DNA of 64,000 bases. Source: Microvirga sp. Lineage in GTDB: Bacteria; Pseudomonadota; Alphaproteobacteria; Rhizobiales; Beijerinckiaceae. The stretch spans positions 1 through 64,000 of the forward strand of contig JAPSLB010000026.1 of NCBI GenBank assembly GCA_031181145.1, read 5' to 3'. Position numbers and translations under genes: made by a program. Positions 54,415 through 63,199 of the stretch are shown here, in pieces. Under the pieces are notes generated by a model. The model was not told the origin of the DNA, made no database searches, and saw nothing but the letters and a program-made list of their open reading frames with translations. Every line of letters begins with the position of its first letter. Position 1 is the stretch's first letter.

Positions 54415-55014
54415 ATGCGCAAGCTCATTCTTTCTTCCGTCGCTCTCGCGGCTCTGACCGGTGCCGCCGTAGCCGGGCAGCCTCCACGCCATGGCAACGG
54501 TCCGCAGAACAAACAGCCCGAGGTGGCCGGCGGAGCCTATGGTTATCTCTATAACCGCGAAGTCGCCAACTCCCGCTATGTGAACGCATCGGCTTACGCG
54601 GATGTCACGGTCAGCCGCACTCGGTCGGGCGGCTCCTCCTGGACCGTGAATGGTGGTCATCAGTTCCAGGCGTCGGCGATCAACGGCGTTGCTGCTGCGA
54701 ACTCCCAGGGCGCAGCCAATCAGGCCGCCTCCTCCTCGTACGAGGGTACGATGAAGGGCGCTGCCGCCGGCAATGCCTCGATCACGGATCAGGGTGGCTT
54801 CGCTCAGGTCGGCAATATCGCGGCGGGCAACGTCCTGACGCCGACGACAGGTCAGGCGCAGGGCTCGACCTCGGGCGGCTTCTCGGGTGGCGGCAGCTAC
54901 ACCAACACCAGCACCTACACGGGCTCGATCTACGGCTCCGTCAACTACAACAGCGGCTCGCAGTCCACCACGAGCGGCTATGGCGCCGGTGGCGCGGTTT
55001 CCTACCGGAAGTGA
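54415..55014 (+). CDS. Secreted Gly/Ser/Asn-rich protein (secreted trio, 2)
   Basis: This is a 199-residue protein with a signal peptide (LILSSVALAALTGAAVAG, cleavage near residue 20). The mature protein has no cysteine and is rich in Gly, Ser, Ala, Asn and Tyr, with alternating polar/small patterns that predict beta structure: YGYLYNREVANSRYVNASAY, then DVTVSRTRSGGSSWTVNGGH, ANSQGAANQAASSSYEGTMK and the tail TNTSTYTGSIYGSVNYNSGS, QSTTSGYGAGGAVSYRK. This composition recalls fibre- or matrix-forming proteins (curli-like or adhesin passengers), but no curlin repeat is present. The ATG at 54415 follows AAGGGAAA. It is flanked by strong hairpins. Confidence 0.75.
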   Translation: MRKLILSSVALAALTGAAVAGQPPRHGNGPQNKQPEVAGGAYGYLYNREVANSRYVNASAYADVTVSRTRSGGSSWTVNGGHQFQASAINGVAAANSQGAANQAASSSYEGTMKGAAAGNASITDQGGFAQVGNIAAGNVLTPTTGQAQGSTSGGFSGGGSYTNTSTYTGSIYGSVNYNSGSQSTTSGYGAGGAVSYRK

Positions 55015-55028
55015 TCCGGCAGGTTACA

Positions 55029-55058
55029 GAGAGGCAGGGACTTCGGCCCCTGCCTCTC
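55029..55058. terminator. Perfect hairpin between secreted genes 2 and 3
   Basis: Perfect 11-bp arms GAGAGGCAGGG and CCCTGCCTCTC enclose an 8-base loop, starting 14 bp after the stop of gene 2. No T-run follows directly. It could be a terminator or a stabiliser that gives each gene its own mRNA level. Confidence 0.6.
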
Positions 55059-55121
55059 CTTGCTGGGCGCCTCCATATGGCACAAGGCGATCTGACGGCA
55101 TTTCAAGCTCGGAGACTTTCA

Positions 55122-55667
55122 ATGCGAACTGCGCTTCTCTCAATCCTCGGACTGATCGCTTTCAGCGGGATCTCTCAGGCCCAGCCTGTCAACGGCGCCA
55201 CTCAACAGGGAACCTTGGGAGTCATGCTTGGCAATCTACCGCTGACGAACTCTCAAAATCTCGTGGCAGGGCAGGTGTGGGACCAGGGTGTCCGCGCGGC
55301 TCAACAGGCAATCAATCCGAACACCCAATCCTACGCTATCTCGAATGCTCATGCGAGCATGCGGGCAACGTCCAGTTCGTCTTCAAACAGCACGACCAAC
55401 TCGATTCGCAACGGCGGCGGCCGGTCGGGAACGAAGACCGAAACCAACAGCGGACGCAACGATTTCGACATCTGGGGCGATGCGACCTTCAATACGATCA
55501 CGAAGAACGGCATAGGTACGGCTTGGGGATCTAACAGCGGCAATGTCGGAAGCTCGACGATGCTCAATCCCGGCAGCTCGGTCAGCACCGCCACGTCAGC
55601 GTCTTCGACGAGCTCGAGCTCTTCATCGACTGCCGCCGCCATCACGGGTGGAGGTGTCCGTCGGTAA
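55122..55667 (+). CDS. Secreted Ser/Asn/Thr-rich protein (secreted trio, 3)
   Basis: This is a 181-residue protein with a signal peptide (ALLSILGLIAFSGISQAQ, cleavage near residue 20). A short structured part (TLGVMLGNLPLTNSQNLVAG, VWDQGVRAAQQAINPNTQSY) is followed by a low-complexity region dominated by Ser, Asn, Gly and Thr (ATSSSSSNSTTNSIRNGGGR, then SGTKTETNSGRNDFDIWGDA, and a poly-Ser tract near residue 160). There is no cysteine. The ATG at 55122 is chosen because the signal peptide starts there. It ends the row of three exported proteins and converges with the AraC gene. Confidence 0.72.
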   Translation: MRTALLSILGLIAFSGISQAQPVNGATQQGTLGVMLGNLPLTNSQNLVAGQVWDQGVRAAQQAINPNTQSYAISNAHASMRATSSSSSNSTTNSIRNGGGRSGTKTETNSGRNDFDIWGDATFNTITKNGIGTAWGSNSGNVGSSTMLNPGSSVSTATSASSTSSSSSSTAAAITGGGVRR

Positions 55668-55762
55668 CGAACCCGGCTGGATCTGTCTCATGCCATCCGG
55701 TTGTCCGATAAGCGAAGAACGCTCTTGGTCGTAAAGAGCAGAAAAGAGAAGCTTGCTTTTGC

Positions 55763-56830
55763 TCAGCCTTTGAGGTGGCGGATCCATTGCGCCAGGGTGG
55801 GCTCACCCTCTCCAAGGGAACCGGACAGGCGCTGCTGTGCCGTGCGCCGGGCCAGACTTGCCTCCGCGCGCGCCTCCCGCGGGGACATGCCGAACATTCG
55901 CCGGAAGGCGCGGCTGAAGGCGGCCTCGTTGCCGAAGCCCCAGACATACGCCAGATCTCCGATGGAGCGATGCGCGTGGCCAGGCGCCGTGATCTCGGCG
56001 AAGCAGCGGAGCAGGCGTCGCTCCCGGATATAGCCCGCCAAGCCTCCGAGTGGCTCGAACATGCGCGCGAGTGTGGCCCGTGACAGGCGGAATTCGCGGG
56101 CAAGGTGATCGACTGTAAGATCCGGATCGGCCAAGTTGCCATCGATGTAGCGCTTGACAGACAGAAGCAACGCGCCGCGCCGTGCCGCCATGACGGGCTC
56201 CTGCGCATCTGCCGATGGGCCGAAGCAGCCTGCGATAAGGCTCGCGGTTGCGGCCGTCAGGCCGACGCCGTCCTCGGCGCTCAAGGAGCCGGCCGTCTCG
56301 TGGACTGTGCGCAGGTAATTGGAGAGCAGATAACCGAGGGCTGAGCGGCCCGGCAGCACCATGCCATGCAGCCCGTCAGGATTCTTCAGCAGCGGCTCCA
56401 GGAGCGACCGCGGCACCACGAGGGTCAGGTTGCGGAAGCTCTCGGCCTGCGTCTGCAACGTCCGCGAGAGGTCGAGAATGCTGATATCGCCCGGCTCGAC
56501 ACGCACGGTGCGCCCTTCGGCCTCTCCCGCGTATCCACCTCGCGGATATAGCTGGACGACGTAATGATCGACACCGCTTCGAGCGATCGTCGCAGGAGAT
56601 CGGCGGAACTGTTGAGCCACAGATTCCACGCTGCCGATGAGAAGCGGTCCGAGATGATAGCTGTCGATCCTGGCCCGGAAACTGTCGACGGCCTTTGCGT
56701 CGGCCAATGAGACGTCGAACAGCACCGACACGATATCACGCCAAACCCAATAAGCTTCCTCCGCCGATGAGACCACGGATCCATCGAAGTGAAAGAATGG
56801 GGAACTCGGCATGTCTCCGTTCGACTTCAT
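55763..56830 (-). CDS. AraC-family transcriptional regulator
   Basis: About 355 residues from the ATG at 56830; one at 56887 would add 19. The N-terminal part (AraC_binding_2-like) contains HYVVQLYPRGGYAGEAEGRT and VEPGDISILDLSRTLQT, a cupin-like ligand domain. The C-terminal double helix-turn-helix reads VKRYIDGNLADPDLTVDHLA, REFRLSRATLARMFEPLGGL, RSIGDLAYVWGFGNEAAFSR and AFRRMFGMSPREARAEA. It converges with the secreted-protein genes and has no divergent partner close to it, so its target is uncertain. The secreted trio is the nearest candidate. Confidence 0.9.
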   Translation of the reverse strand: MKSNGDMPSSPFFHFDGSVVSSAEEAYWVWRDIVSVLFDVSLADAKAVDSFRARIDSYHLGPLLIGSVESVAQQFRRSPATIARSGVDHYVVQLYPRGGYAGEAEGRTVRVEPGDISILDLSRTLQTQAESFRNLTLVVPRSLLEPLLKNPDGLHGMVLPGRSALGYLLSNYLRTVHETAGSLSAEDGVGLTAATASLIAGCFGPSADAQEPVMAARRGALLLSVKRYIDGNLADPDLTVDHLAREFRLSRATLARMFEPLGGLAGYIRERRLLRCFAEITAPGHAHRSIGDLAYVWGFGNEAAFSRAFRRMFGMSPREARAEASLARRTAQQRLSGSLGEGEPTLAQWIRHLKG

Positions 56831-57012
56831 GGTGGAGCCAAAGCGGCCGGCAAGTGAGCAGTATAAGAAGAAATTCGCCCGGCGCATACTCCAATGACGA
56901 AGTCACCGCGCAGGAAGATGGACGGGGGCTCCTGACGAAGAGGCGTGATCCGCCGATGCCCCCCCTCCCATGCTCGTTCGCGACTGCGCTGAGATCAGCG
57001 GCCGCGCCTCCA

Positions 57013-57498
57013 TCATTTCGGCAGGGGAACAGTTAGTCCGACCTTGACGCGATCCATGGCGACAAAGGTGCGAAACCGCTTGACGTTGTTGTTTCCGAAG
57101 AACAGGCGTCGCGTGAGTGCTTCATAGGCCGTCATCGTCGGCACCACGACGACCAGAACGAAGTCGGCTTCTCCGGTGACGTAGTAGCATTGCTGCACCT
57201 CCGGAGCTGAGGCGAACTCCCGCTTGGCGGCATCGATCAGCTCCGCCGTCTCGCTGATCACCTCGACCTCGACGAAGATGGTGATCGGCTGTCCGACCTG
57301 GGCCGGATCGACGATGGCGACATGGGCCTGGATGACCCCCGCCTCCTCCATGCGCCGGATGCGGCGCTGCACGGCCGGAGCCGACAGGTTGACGGCTTCG
57401 CCGATCACCCGCTGCGGTGTCGAGCTGTCCCGCTGAAGGATGCTTAGGATTGCAAGATCAAAGCTGTCGAGGGTGATCGAAGACGAGGATTGGGACAC
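57013..57498 (-). CDS. Lrp/AsnC-family transcriptional regulator
   Basis: This 161-residue regulator starts at a GTG (57498). The AsnC-type helix-turn-helix is LDSFDLAILSILQRDSSTPQ, RVIGEAVNLSAPAVQRRIRR MEEAGVIQ, and the C-terminal RAM ligand domain is PEVQQCYYVTGEADFVLVVV and NNVKRFRTFVAMDRVKVGLT. Lrp-type proteins sense amino acids. It is divergent from the diaminopropionate ammonia-lyase gene (108 bp gap), so it very likely controls the lyase-hydrolase pair in response to an amino acid. The frame is open far upstream, but that sequence is antisense to the lyase gene. Confidence 0.92.
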   Translation of the reverse strand: MSQSSSSITLDSFDLAILSILQRDSSTPQRVIGEAVNLSAPAVQRRIRRMEEAGVIQAHVAIVDPAQVGQPITIFVEVEVISETAELIDAAKREFASAPEVQQCYYVTGEADFVLVVVVPTMTAYEALTRRLFFGNNNVKRFRTFVAMDRVKVGLTVPLPK

Positions 57499-57606
57499 GA
57501 CAAATCCATTCGCGCGAAAAATTCTTGCGTTCAGAGGGTCCAAATAGAGCGCTTTTCTCGTGCCACGTGCAATATCCTGCCGCCATTCCAGCCAAAGAGG
57601 ATGGCG

Positions 57607-58827
57607 ATGTTTCTCCGCAACCGGCACTCCGACTACTGCGAAACCCTCGATCCCCTCGATGCCGAGATCCTGAGCGTGAAAGCAGCCGAGGAGGTCGAGC
57701 GGTACCTTGTCTACCGCGACAACCATGCGCCAACGCCCCTGCATGCGCTTCCGGCTCTGGCCGCCGAACTCGGCGTGGGCACGATTCATATCAAGGATGA
57801 GGGCTCGCGGCTGGGGCTCGGCAGCTTCAAGGCCTTGGGTGGCTCCTATGCTGTCATCCGGCTCGTGCTGGAGGAGGCAGGCCGCCGCCTCGGGCGGCCG
57901 GTCGATATCGCCGAGCTGCATACGCCTGAGGTTCGCGCCGTCGCGGCCGGGATGACGGTCGCCTGCGCCACCGACGGCAATCACGGGCGCTCGGTGGCTC
58001 AGGGCGCGCAACTGGTTGGCGCTAGGGCGGCCATCTTCGTGCACTCCGGCGTCAGCAATGAGCGCGTGGCAGCCATCGCCCGCTTCGGCGCCCAGATGAT
58101 CCGGGTCGAAGGCACCTATGACGACTCGGTCGCCGAGGCCGCGCGCGTCGCAGCCGAGAGAGGCTGGATCGTCGTCTCCGATACGTCCTGGCCGGGCTAC
58201 GAGCGCATTCCCGGGCTGGTCATGCAGGGCTACACCGCCATGGTGCGCGAAGCCCTGCGGCAGCTTCCAGAACCACCGACCCATGTATTCGTGCAGGCCG
58301 GCGTCGGTGGGGTTGCGGCCGCCGCCGCGGGACATCTCGCACTGGTACTCGGGGACCGGCGGCCGACCTTCGTCGTTGTCGAGCCGGCACGGGCCGCCTG
58401 CCTTTTCGAGACGGCACGCGCGGGGCGTCCGGTGAAGATCGAGCACGGCGAACCGACCGTCATGGCGATGCTCGAATGCTACGAGCCGTCGCTGGTCGCC
58501 TGGCGGGTGCTGTCGCGTCTCGCGGACGGCTTCATGACCGTCGACGAGGATGATGCGGTCGCGGTGATGAACCGCTTGGCCCGGCCCGTCGGGAACGATC
58601 CGGCCATCGTGGCGGGCGAGAGCGGCGGTGCGGGCCTTGCCGGTCTGATTCGCGCCGCGGCTGATTCCGCGATCAGGTCGGCGCTCCACCTCGATGACGC
58701 GTCTCGCGCCTTCGTGATCAACACGGAAGGCGCCACCGATCCGGCCCGCTATGCGGATCTGGTCGGGATGCCGCCCGAGGCCGTTGCCCACGCGAAAGGA
58801 AGCAAGGCGTTGGGAGCAACCGCATGA
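57607..58827 (+). CDS. dpaL: Diaminopropionate ammonia-lyase (PLP enzyme)
   Basis: This is a 406-residue fold-type II PLP enzyme. The opening NRHSDYCETLDPLDAEILSV and HAPTPLHALPALAAELGVGT, with the PLP lysine in GLGSFKALGGSYAVIRLV, and ACATDGNHGRSVAQGAQLVG are specific to the YgeX/DpaL group rather than to threonine deaminase. The phosphate-binding glycine loop is QAGVGGVAAAAAGHL. DpaL turns 2,3-diaminopropionate into pyruvate and two ammonia. The ATG at 57607 has AGAGG 7 bases upstream, while the ATG at 57601 sits directly on it. It overlaps the hydrolase gene by four bases, so the pair may degrade a carbamoylated or otherwise blocked diamino acid. Confidence 0.9.
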   Translation: MFLRNRHSDYCETLDPLDAEILSVKAAEEVERYLVYRDNHAPTPLHALPALAAELGVGTIHIKDEGSRLGLGSFKALGGSYAVIRLVLEEAGRRLGRPVDIAELHTPEVRAVAAGMTVACATDGNHGRSVAQGAQLVGARAAIFVHSGVSNERVAAIARFGAQMIRVEGTYDDSVAEAARVAAERGWIVVSDTSWPGYERIPGLVMQGYTAMVREALRQLPEPPTHVFVQAGVGGVAAAAAGHLALVLGDRRPTFVVVEPARAACLFETARAGRPVKIEHGEPTVMAMLECYEPSLVAWRVLSRLADGFMTVDEDDAVAVMNRLARPVGNDPAIVAGESGGAGLAGLIRAAADSAIRSALHLDDASRAFVINTEGATDPARYADLVGMPPEAVAHAKGSKALGATA

Positions 58828-60059
58828 CCCCTCTTTCGATTGATGCAGAACGCCTAACCGGGCGTCTCCAGGAACTCGGGCAGATCGGTCGTGACGGTGA
58901 CGGCAGACTGGTCCGACTCGCCGCCTCCGATGCCGACAAGGCAGGACGCGACCTCTTCGTTGCCTGGCTTCGCGAGGCACGCCTGGACCTAATCGTCGAC
59001 CGCATCGGCAACATCTTCGGAATCTGGAAGGATGGCGCGAATACGGACGAAGCGCCTGTCCTGCTCGGTTCTCACATCGACAGCGTCATCGATGCCGGCA
59101 TTTATGACGGCTGCTATGGCGTGCTCGCGGGGTTGGAGGTGATCGAGACCCTGAAGGCGGCGGGCTTCGTCCCTGCCCGTCCTATGGCGGTTGCCGCATT
59201 CACCAACGAGGAAGGGGTGCGGTACACCCCGGACATGATGGGTTCGCTCGTCTATGCCGGCGGGCTCCCCGTGGAGGAGGCCCTGACGACGATCGGCACC
59301 GACGGCAGCATTCTCGGAGCGGAGCTGGAGCGGATCGGCTATGCGGGCCCCGAGGAGCCGGGCTTCCTGAAGCCCCATGCCTATGTCGAGCTGCACATCG
59401 AACAGGGGCCCGTGCTGGAGCGCGAGGGTGTGCCCATCGGTGCGGTGGAGAACCTTCAGGGCATCTCCTGGCAGCGCATCACGATCCAAGGCGATGCCAA
59501 CCACGCCGGGACGACCCCGATGTCGATGCGCCGCGATGCGGGCCACGCGGCGGCGCGGGTCGTCACCTTCCTGCGCGACCGCGCCCGCAACGCGAATACG
59601 CCGACCGTCGCGACGGTCGGCTGCATGAGCTTCGAGCCGAATGCGATCAACGTCATTCCCTCTCGCGCCACCTTCACGGTGGATCTGCGCGATCCCGATG
59701 AAGGGCGCCTCCGTGCGGAGGAGGCGGCGTTGGCCGCATATTTGAGGGAACTGGCGGTCGCCGAGGATGTGGCGATCTCGGTCGAGCAGCTCGCGCGGTT
59801 CGAGCCGGTGATCTTCGACCGAAGGATCGTAAACCTGGTGGAAGACGCCGCCCGGAAACGGGGACTCGCCTCGAAGCGCATGACCTCCGGCGCGGGCCAC
59901 GATGCCCAGATGATCGCCCGGATCGCACCGTCCGCGATGATCTTCGTGCCGAGCAAGGGCGGCATCAGCCATAACCCGCGCGAGCACACGCCGGATGCCG
60001 ACCTCGTCGCGGGAGCCAATATCCTGCTCGACGTCGTCACCCGCCTCGCAGCCGAATGA
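58824..60059 (+). CDS. M20-family N-carbamoyl-L-amino-acid hydrolase / allantoate amidohydrolase-like
   Basis: This is a 411-residue zinc hydrolase. The metal ligands are visible: PVLLGSHIDSVIDAGIYDGC (His, Asp), FTNEEGVRYTPDMMGSLVYA (Glu pair), YVELHIEQGPVLEREGVPIG (His) and GISHNPREHTPDADLVAGA (last His). The dimerisation lid occupies about residues 215-330 (GDANHAGTTPMSMRRDAGHA). The family cleaves carbamoyl or ureido groups from amino acids (hydantoin and pyrimidine degradation) or allantoate. It is co-translated with the ammonia-lyase, suggesting that an N-carbamoyl amino acid is opened and then deaminated. Confidence 0.9.
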   Translation: MTPLSIDAERLTGRLQELGQIGRDGDGRLVRLAASDADKAGRDLFVAWLREARLDLIVDRIGNIFGIWKDGANTDEAPVLLGSHIDSVIDAGIYDGCYGVLAGLEVIETLKAAGFVPARPMAVAAFTNEEGVRYTPDMMGSLVYAGGLPVEEALTTIGTDGSILGAELERIGYAGPEEPGFLKPHAYVELHIEQGPVLEREGVPIGAVENLQGISWQRITIQGDANHAGTTPMSMRRDAGHAAARVVTFLRDRARNANTPTVATVGCMSFEPNAINVIPSRATFTVDLRDPDEGRLRAEEAALAAYLRELAVAEDVAISVEQLARFEPVIFDRRIVNLVEDAARKRGLASKRMTSGAGHDAQMIARIAPSAMIFVPSKGGISHNPREHTPDADLVAGANILLDVVTRLAAE

Positions 60060-60269
60060 GAGCGAACCATCGCCCGGACAGCATCGGCATAAGCCGCAGC
60101 GTTCCCGGCTTCGTGGAAACGCGAACGCCGAGGAAGGTTTTTGGAGCATCGGTTTGCCGCCCCGACGGACAGGTGGGCCCATGAACATGACCGATGGCGC
60201 CGCATGCCGATGTGTCGTACATCTGTCCCATCCTCACAATCCTGTTTTACCGGGCCACGCTTCATCCGA

Positions 60270-61433
60270 ATGCCTTCATCCCTTGCCCCGACCCTGACCC
60301 GTGACCCTGCACGGGTCCGCGAGCAGATCGCGACCCGTCTCATATTCTTCATCGCCGGCTTTGCCACGGCTGCATGGGCGCCGCTGGTCCCCTTGGCACG
60401 AGAGCGGTTGGGTTTGAATGAAGGATCGCTCGGCCTGCTCCTGCTGTTTTTGGGACTTGGCTCCATCACGGCCATGCCCGTGACAGGGCTTCTCACGACC
60501 CGGATCGGCTGCAAGGCCGTCATCTGCACGTCAGTCCTGGTGATCTTGCTGACATTGCCGTTTCTCGCCGTGCTCGACGGCTGGATCGCCATGGCGCTGG
60601 CCATCGCGATGTTCGGCGCAGCGTTGGGAACCGTCGATGTTGCCATGAATCTTCAGGCGATCCTCGTCGAGCGCAACAGCGGCAAAGCCATGATGTCCGG
60701 TTTCCATGGCCTGTTCAGCGTTGGCGGGATCGCCGGCGCAGGCCTCATGAGCCTGATGCTGGGAAGCGGCATGATCAGTCCTGTTCTTGCAACGGGCCTG
60801 ACGAGTGCTGCATCCCTCGTCCTGCTCGTGATCGCCATGCCGGGCCTTCTTCCGTATGGCGATGACGGCCAGAAGGCCCCTCTCTTGGTATGGCCCAAGG
60901 GCATGGTCCTGTTCATCGGCCTGCTGTGCTTCCTGTGCTTCCTGGTGGAAGGAGCGGTGCTGGATTGGAGTGCCGTCTTCCTCATTGCGGAACGCGGCAG
61001 CGACGTCGGCCTCGCAGGTTTGGGATACGCCGCGTTTGCGGTCGCCATGACGCTGGGGCGTCTTGTGGGAGACCGGTTGCGCATGGCTCTCGGCGAACGG
61101 CGGGTGCTGATCGCCGGAGGCGTTCTGGCAGCTGCCGGTTTTCTCGTAATCGTTCTCGTTCCGTCAGCCCCGGTAAACCTGATAGGGTTCCTCCTCGTGG
61201 GGGCCGGTGCATCAAACGTCGTGCCTGTTCTGTTCTCCGCAGCCGGACGCACCCGGGCGATGCCGCCGAGCCTGGCCGTGACGGCCGTTACTACCCTCGG
61301 CTATCTCGGCATTCTGGCGGGGCCGGCCTTGATCGGCTTCGTTGCTCACCTGTCGGATCTGCGTATGGCTTTCGCCCTCCTGGTGGGAGCGATGCTGTGC
61401 ATCGCGGCAAGCTTCAGGGTCGGGAAGCCATAG
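60270..61433 (+). CDS. MFS transporter
   Basis: This is a 387-residue, 12-helix major-facilitator protein. It starts RLIFFIAGFATAAWAPLVPL ARERLGL, has LLTTRIGCKAVICTS as the motif-A region, FHGLFSVGGIAGAGLMSLML in the middle and SDVGLAGLGYAAFAVAMTLG RLVGDRLR after the central loop, as in the YbjJ/YfcJ-like group. The ATG at 60270 is chosen because the upstream open part is not membrane-like and overlaps an untranslated gap of 210 bp after the hydrolase. It lies on the same strand as the lyase-hydrolase genes and may import or export their substrate. Confidence 0.88.
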   Translation: MPSSLAPTLTRDPARVREQIATRLIFFIAGFATAAWAPLVPLARERLGLNEGSLGLLLLFLGLGSITAMPVTGLLTTRIGCKAVICTSVLVILLTLPFLAVLDGWIAMALAIAMFGAALGTVDVAMNLQAILVERNSGKAMMSGFHGLFSVGGIAGAGLMSLMLGSGMISPVLATGLTSAASLVLLVIAMPGLLPYGDDGQKAPLLVWPKGMVLFIGLLCFLCFLVEGAVLDWSAVFLIAERGSDVGLAGLGYAAFAVAMTLGRLVGDRLRMALGERRVLIAGGVLAAAGFLVIVLVPSAPVNLIGFLLVGAGASNVVPVLFSAAGRTRAMPPSLAVTAVTTLGYLGILAGPALIGFVAHLSDLRMAFALLVGAMLCIAASFRVGKP

Positions 61434-61490
61434 ACGCATCGGAATGTTTGTAGACCGATATTCCGCAGGGTTCCGCTCACGTCCAGGGCT

Positions 61491-63017
61491 CTATGGAAGC
61501 CTGCGGCCGCCAAGGAAGTGCCGATAGGCCGGGTTGTCGCTCTCGTCCCAATAGGGGTAGGCGAGCTCATCCAGACTGCGCTTGAGCTGCGCCCTCTCCC
61601 CGACCGGGACCTGGATGCCGGCGAGCACCCGTCCGTAATCGGCGCCATGGTTGCGGTAGTGGAACAACGAGATGTTCCAGCGCCCGGACAACCCGTTCAG
61701 GAACTTGAGGAGGGCTCCGGGCCGTTCCGGAAACTGGAACCGGAAGATCAGCTCGTCCTCGAGACCGGGTGTTCTCCCGCCCACCATGTAGCGCACGTGG
61801 AGCTTGGCCATCTCATTGTCGCTCATGTCGAGCACAGGATAGTCGTGCTCCCGCAGCATCGTGATGATCTGGTGTTTCTCCTGCTCGCCCTCGGCAAGCT
61901 GGACGCCGACGAAGATCTGGGCTTCCAGCGCGTCGGAGTAGCGGTAGTTGAACTCGGTGATCGAACGTTTCCCCAGCAGTTGGATGAACCGGCGGTAGCT
62001 GCCGGGCTGTTCGGGGATGGTCACCGCCAGGAGGGCCTCGCGGTGCTCGCCGATCTCGGCTCGCTCGGCGATGTGGCGGAGCCGGTCGAAGTTCATGTTG
62101 GCGCCGCTGTTGACGGCGACGAGCCCGCGCGCGCGAGCTCCTTCCCGTTCGACGTACTTCTTCAATCCGGCCAGACTGACGGCGCCGGACGGCTCGGCAA
62201 TGGCGCGTGTATCCTCGAAGATGTCCTTGACCGCCGCGCAGATCTCATCGGTGCTGACGGTGATCACCTCGTCGAGCAGTTCGCGGCAGAGACGGAACGT
62301 CTCTTCACCCGCCTGCCGCACCGCGACGCCATCGGCAAAGAGACCGACCTGATTCAGGATGACACGGTCGCCGGCCGCCAGCGCCGCCGCCATGCTGGCC
62401 GCGTCTTCCGGTTCGACTCCGATCACTTTGACCTTAGGGCGGAGAAACTTGGTGTAGACGGCTACTCCCGCGGCCAGGCCCCCTCCTCCGATCGGCACGA
62501 ACACCGCCTCGATCGGATCTGGATGCTGGCGCAGGATCTCCATGCCGACGGTGCCCTGCCCGGCGATCACATCGGGGTCGTCATACGGGTGAATGAAAGT
62601 CAGCCCTCGCTCCGCCTCGAGCTGCCGGGCATGGGTGTAAGCCTCGTCGAAGCCTTCGCCATGAAGCACCACCCGGCCGCCCTGCCCTCTGACCGCCTGC
62701 GTCTTGATGGCCGGCGTGGTTCGCGGCATCACGATGGTCGCCTTGGCACCAAGCCTGCGGGCCGCCAGGGCGACGCCTTGGGCGTGGTTGCCCGCCGAGG
62801 CGCAGATCACGCCCCGCTCAAGGGCGTCCCGTGGCAGGCCCACCATCTTGTTGTAGGCTCCGCGCAGCTTGAATGAGAACACCGGCTGGAGATCCTCCCG
62901 CTTGATCCGGACCGGGGTGCCGAGCCTGTGGGACAGTCTCGGCATGGGATCGAGCGGGCTCTCGATCGCCACGTCGTAGACCCGGGCCGACAAGATCTTC
63001 CTGATATAGTCCTGCAC
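61491..63017 (-). CDS. ilvA: Threonine ammonia-lyase, biosynthetic (IlvA), with two ACT-like domains
   Basis: About 508 residues from a GTG at 63017 with AGGAG 11 bases upstream. This is the full length of the biosynthetic enzyme. The PLP lysine is in QPVFSFKLRGAYNKMVGL, followed by ICASAGNHAQGVALAARRLG and the phosphate loop VPIGGGGLAAGVAVY. The C-terminal third holds two ACT-like domains (LLAVTIPEQPGSYRRFIQLL; DELIFRFQFPERPGALLKFL) that bind isoleucine for feedback control. It makes 2-oxobutanoate and ammonia from threonine, the first step to isoleucine. It lies downstream of the dihydrolipoyl dehydrogenase gene on the same strand (182 bp gap). Confidence 0.95.
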   Translation of the reverse strand: MQDYIRKILSARVYDVAIESPLDPMPRLSHRLGTPVRIKREDLQPVFSFKLRGAYNKMVGLPRDALERGVICASAGNHAQGVALAARRLGAKATIVMPRTTPAIKTQAVRGQGGRVVLHGEGFDEAYTHARQLEAERGLTFIHPYDDPDVIAGQGTVGMEILRQHPDPIEAVFVPIGGGGLAAGVAVYTKFLRPKVKVIGVEPEDAASMAAALAAGDRVILNQVGLFADGVAVRQAGEETFRLCRELLDEVITVSTDEICAAVKDIFEDTRAIAEPSGAVSLAGLKKYVEREGARARGLVAVNSGANMNFDRLRHIAERAEIGEHREALLAVTIPEQPGSYRRFIQLLGKRSITEFNYRYSDALEAQIFVGVQLAEGEQEKHQIITMLREHDYPVLDMSDNEMAKLHVRYMVGGRTPGLEDELIFRFQFPERPGALLKFLNGLSGRWNISLFHYRNHGADYGRVLAGIQVPVGERAQLKRSLDELAYPYWDESDNPAYRHFLGGRRLP

Positions 63018-63199
63018 GTCTGATGTACTCCTGCCACGGGAGGTCCCTTGGACCGCCATGCGCCTTTTCCACCAGGTGAGCCGGTTCGCACAAGTGCATC
63101 CGGCGCTAGTCCAGGGGGCAGGCCGTTGGAGGCGTCCACTCCGCCGGAGCCGGTCGGAGCGACCTCTAACCACGCTCCGGCCGGGCTTCGGCGATCGCG

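Noticed and set aside
54415-55014. Curli major subunit (CsgA) as identity of the second secreted protein
   Set aside because: The composition is similar but the regular Ser-X5-Gln-X-Gly-X-Gly-Asn-X-Ala-X3-Gln repeats of curlin are absent, and no csgG/csgB/csgE-like genes are nearby.
57500-58980. Long upstream extension of the Lrp regulator frame
   Set aside because: The extension is antisense to the diaminopropionate ammonia-lyase; the Lrp homology starts right after the GTG at 57498.
58989-60188. 399-codon open frame antisense to the M20 hydrolase
   Set aside because: No motif and typical antisense composition; the metal-ligand set is on the plus strand.
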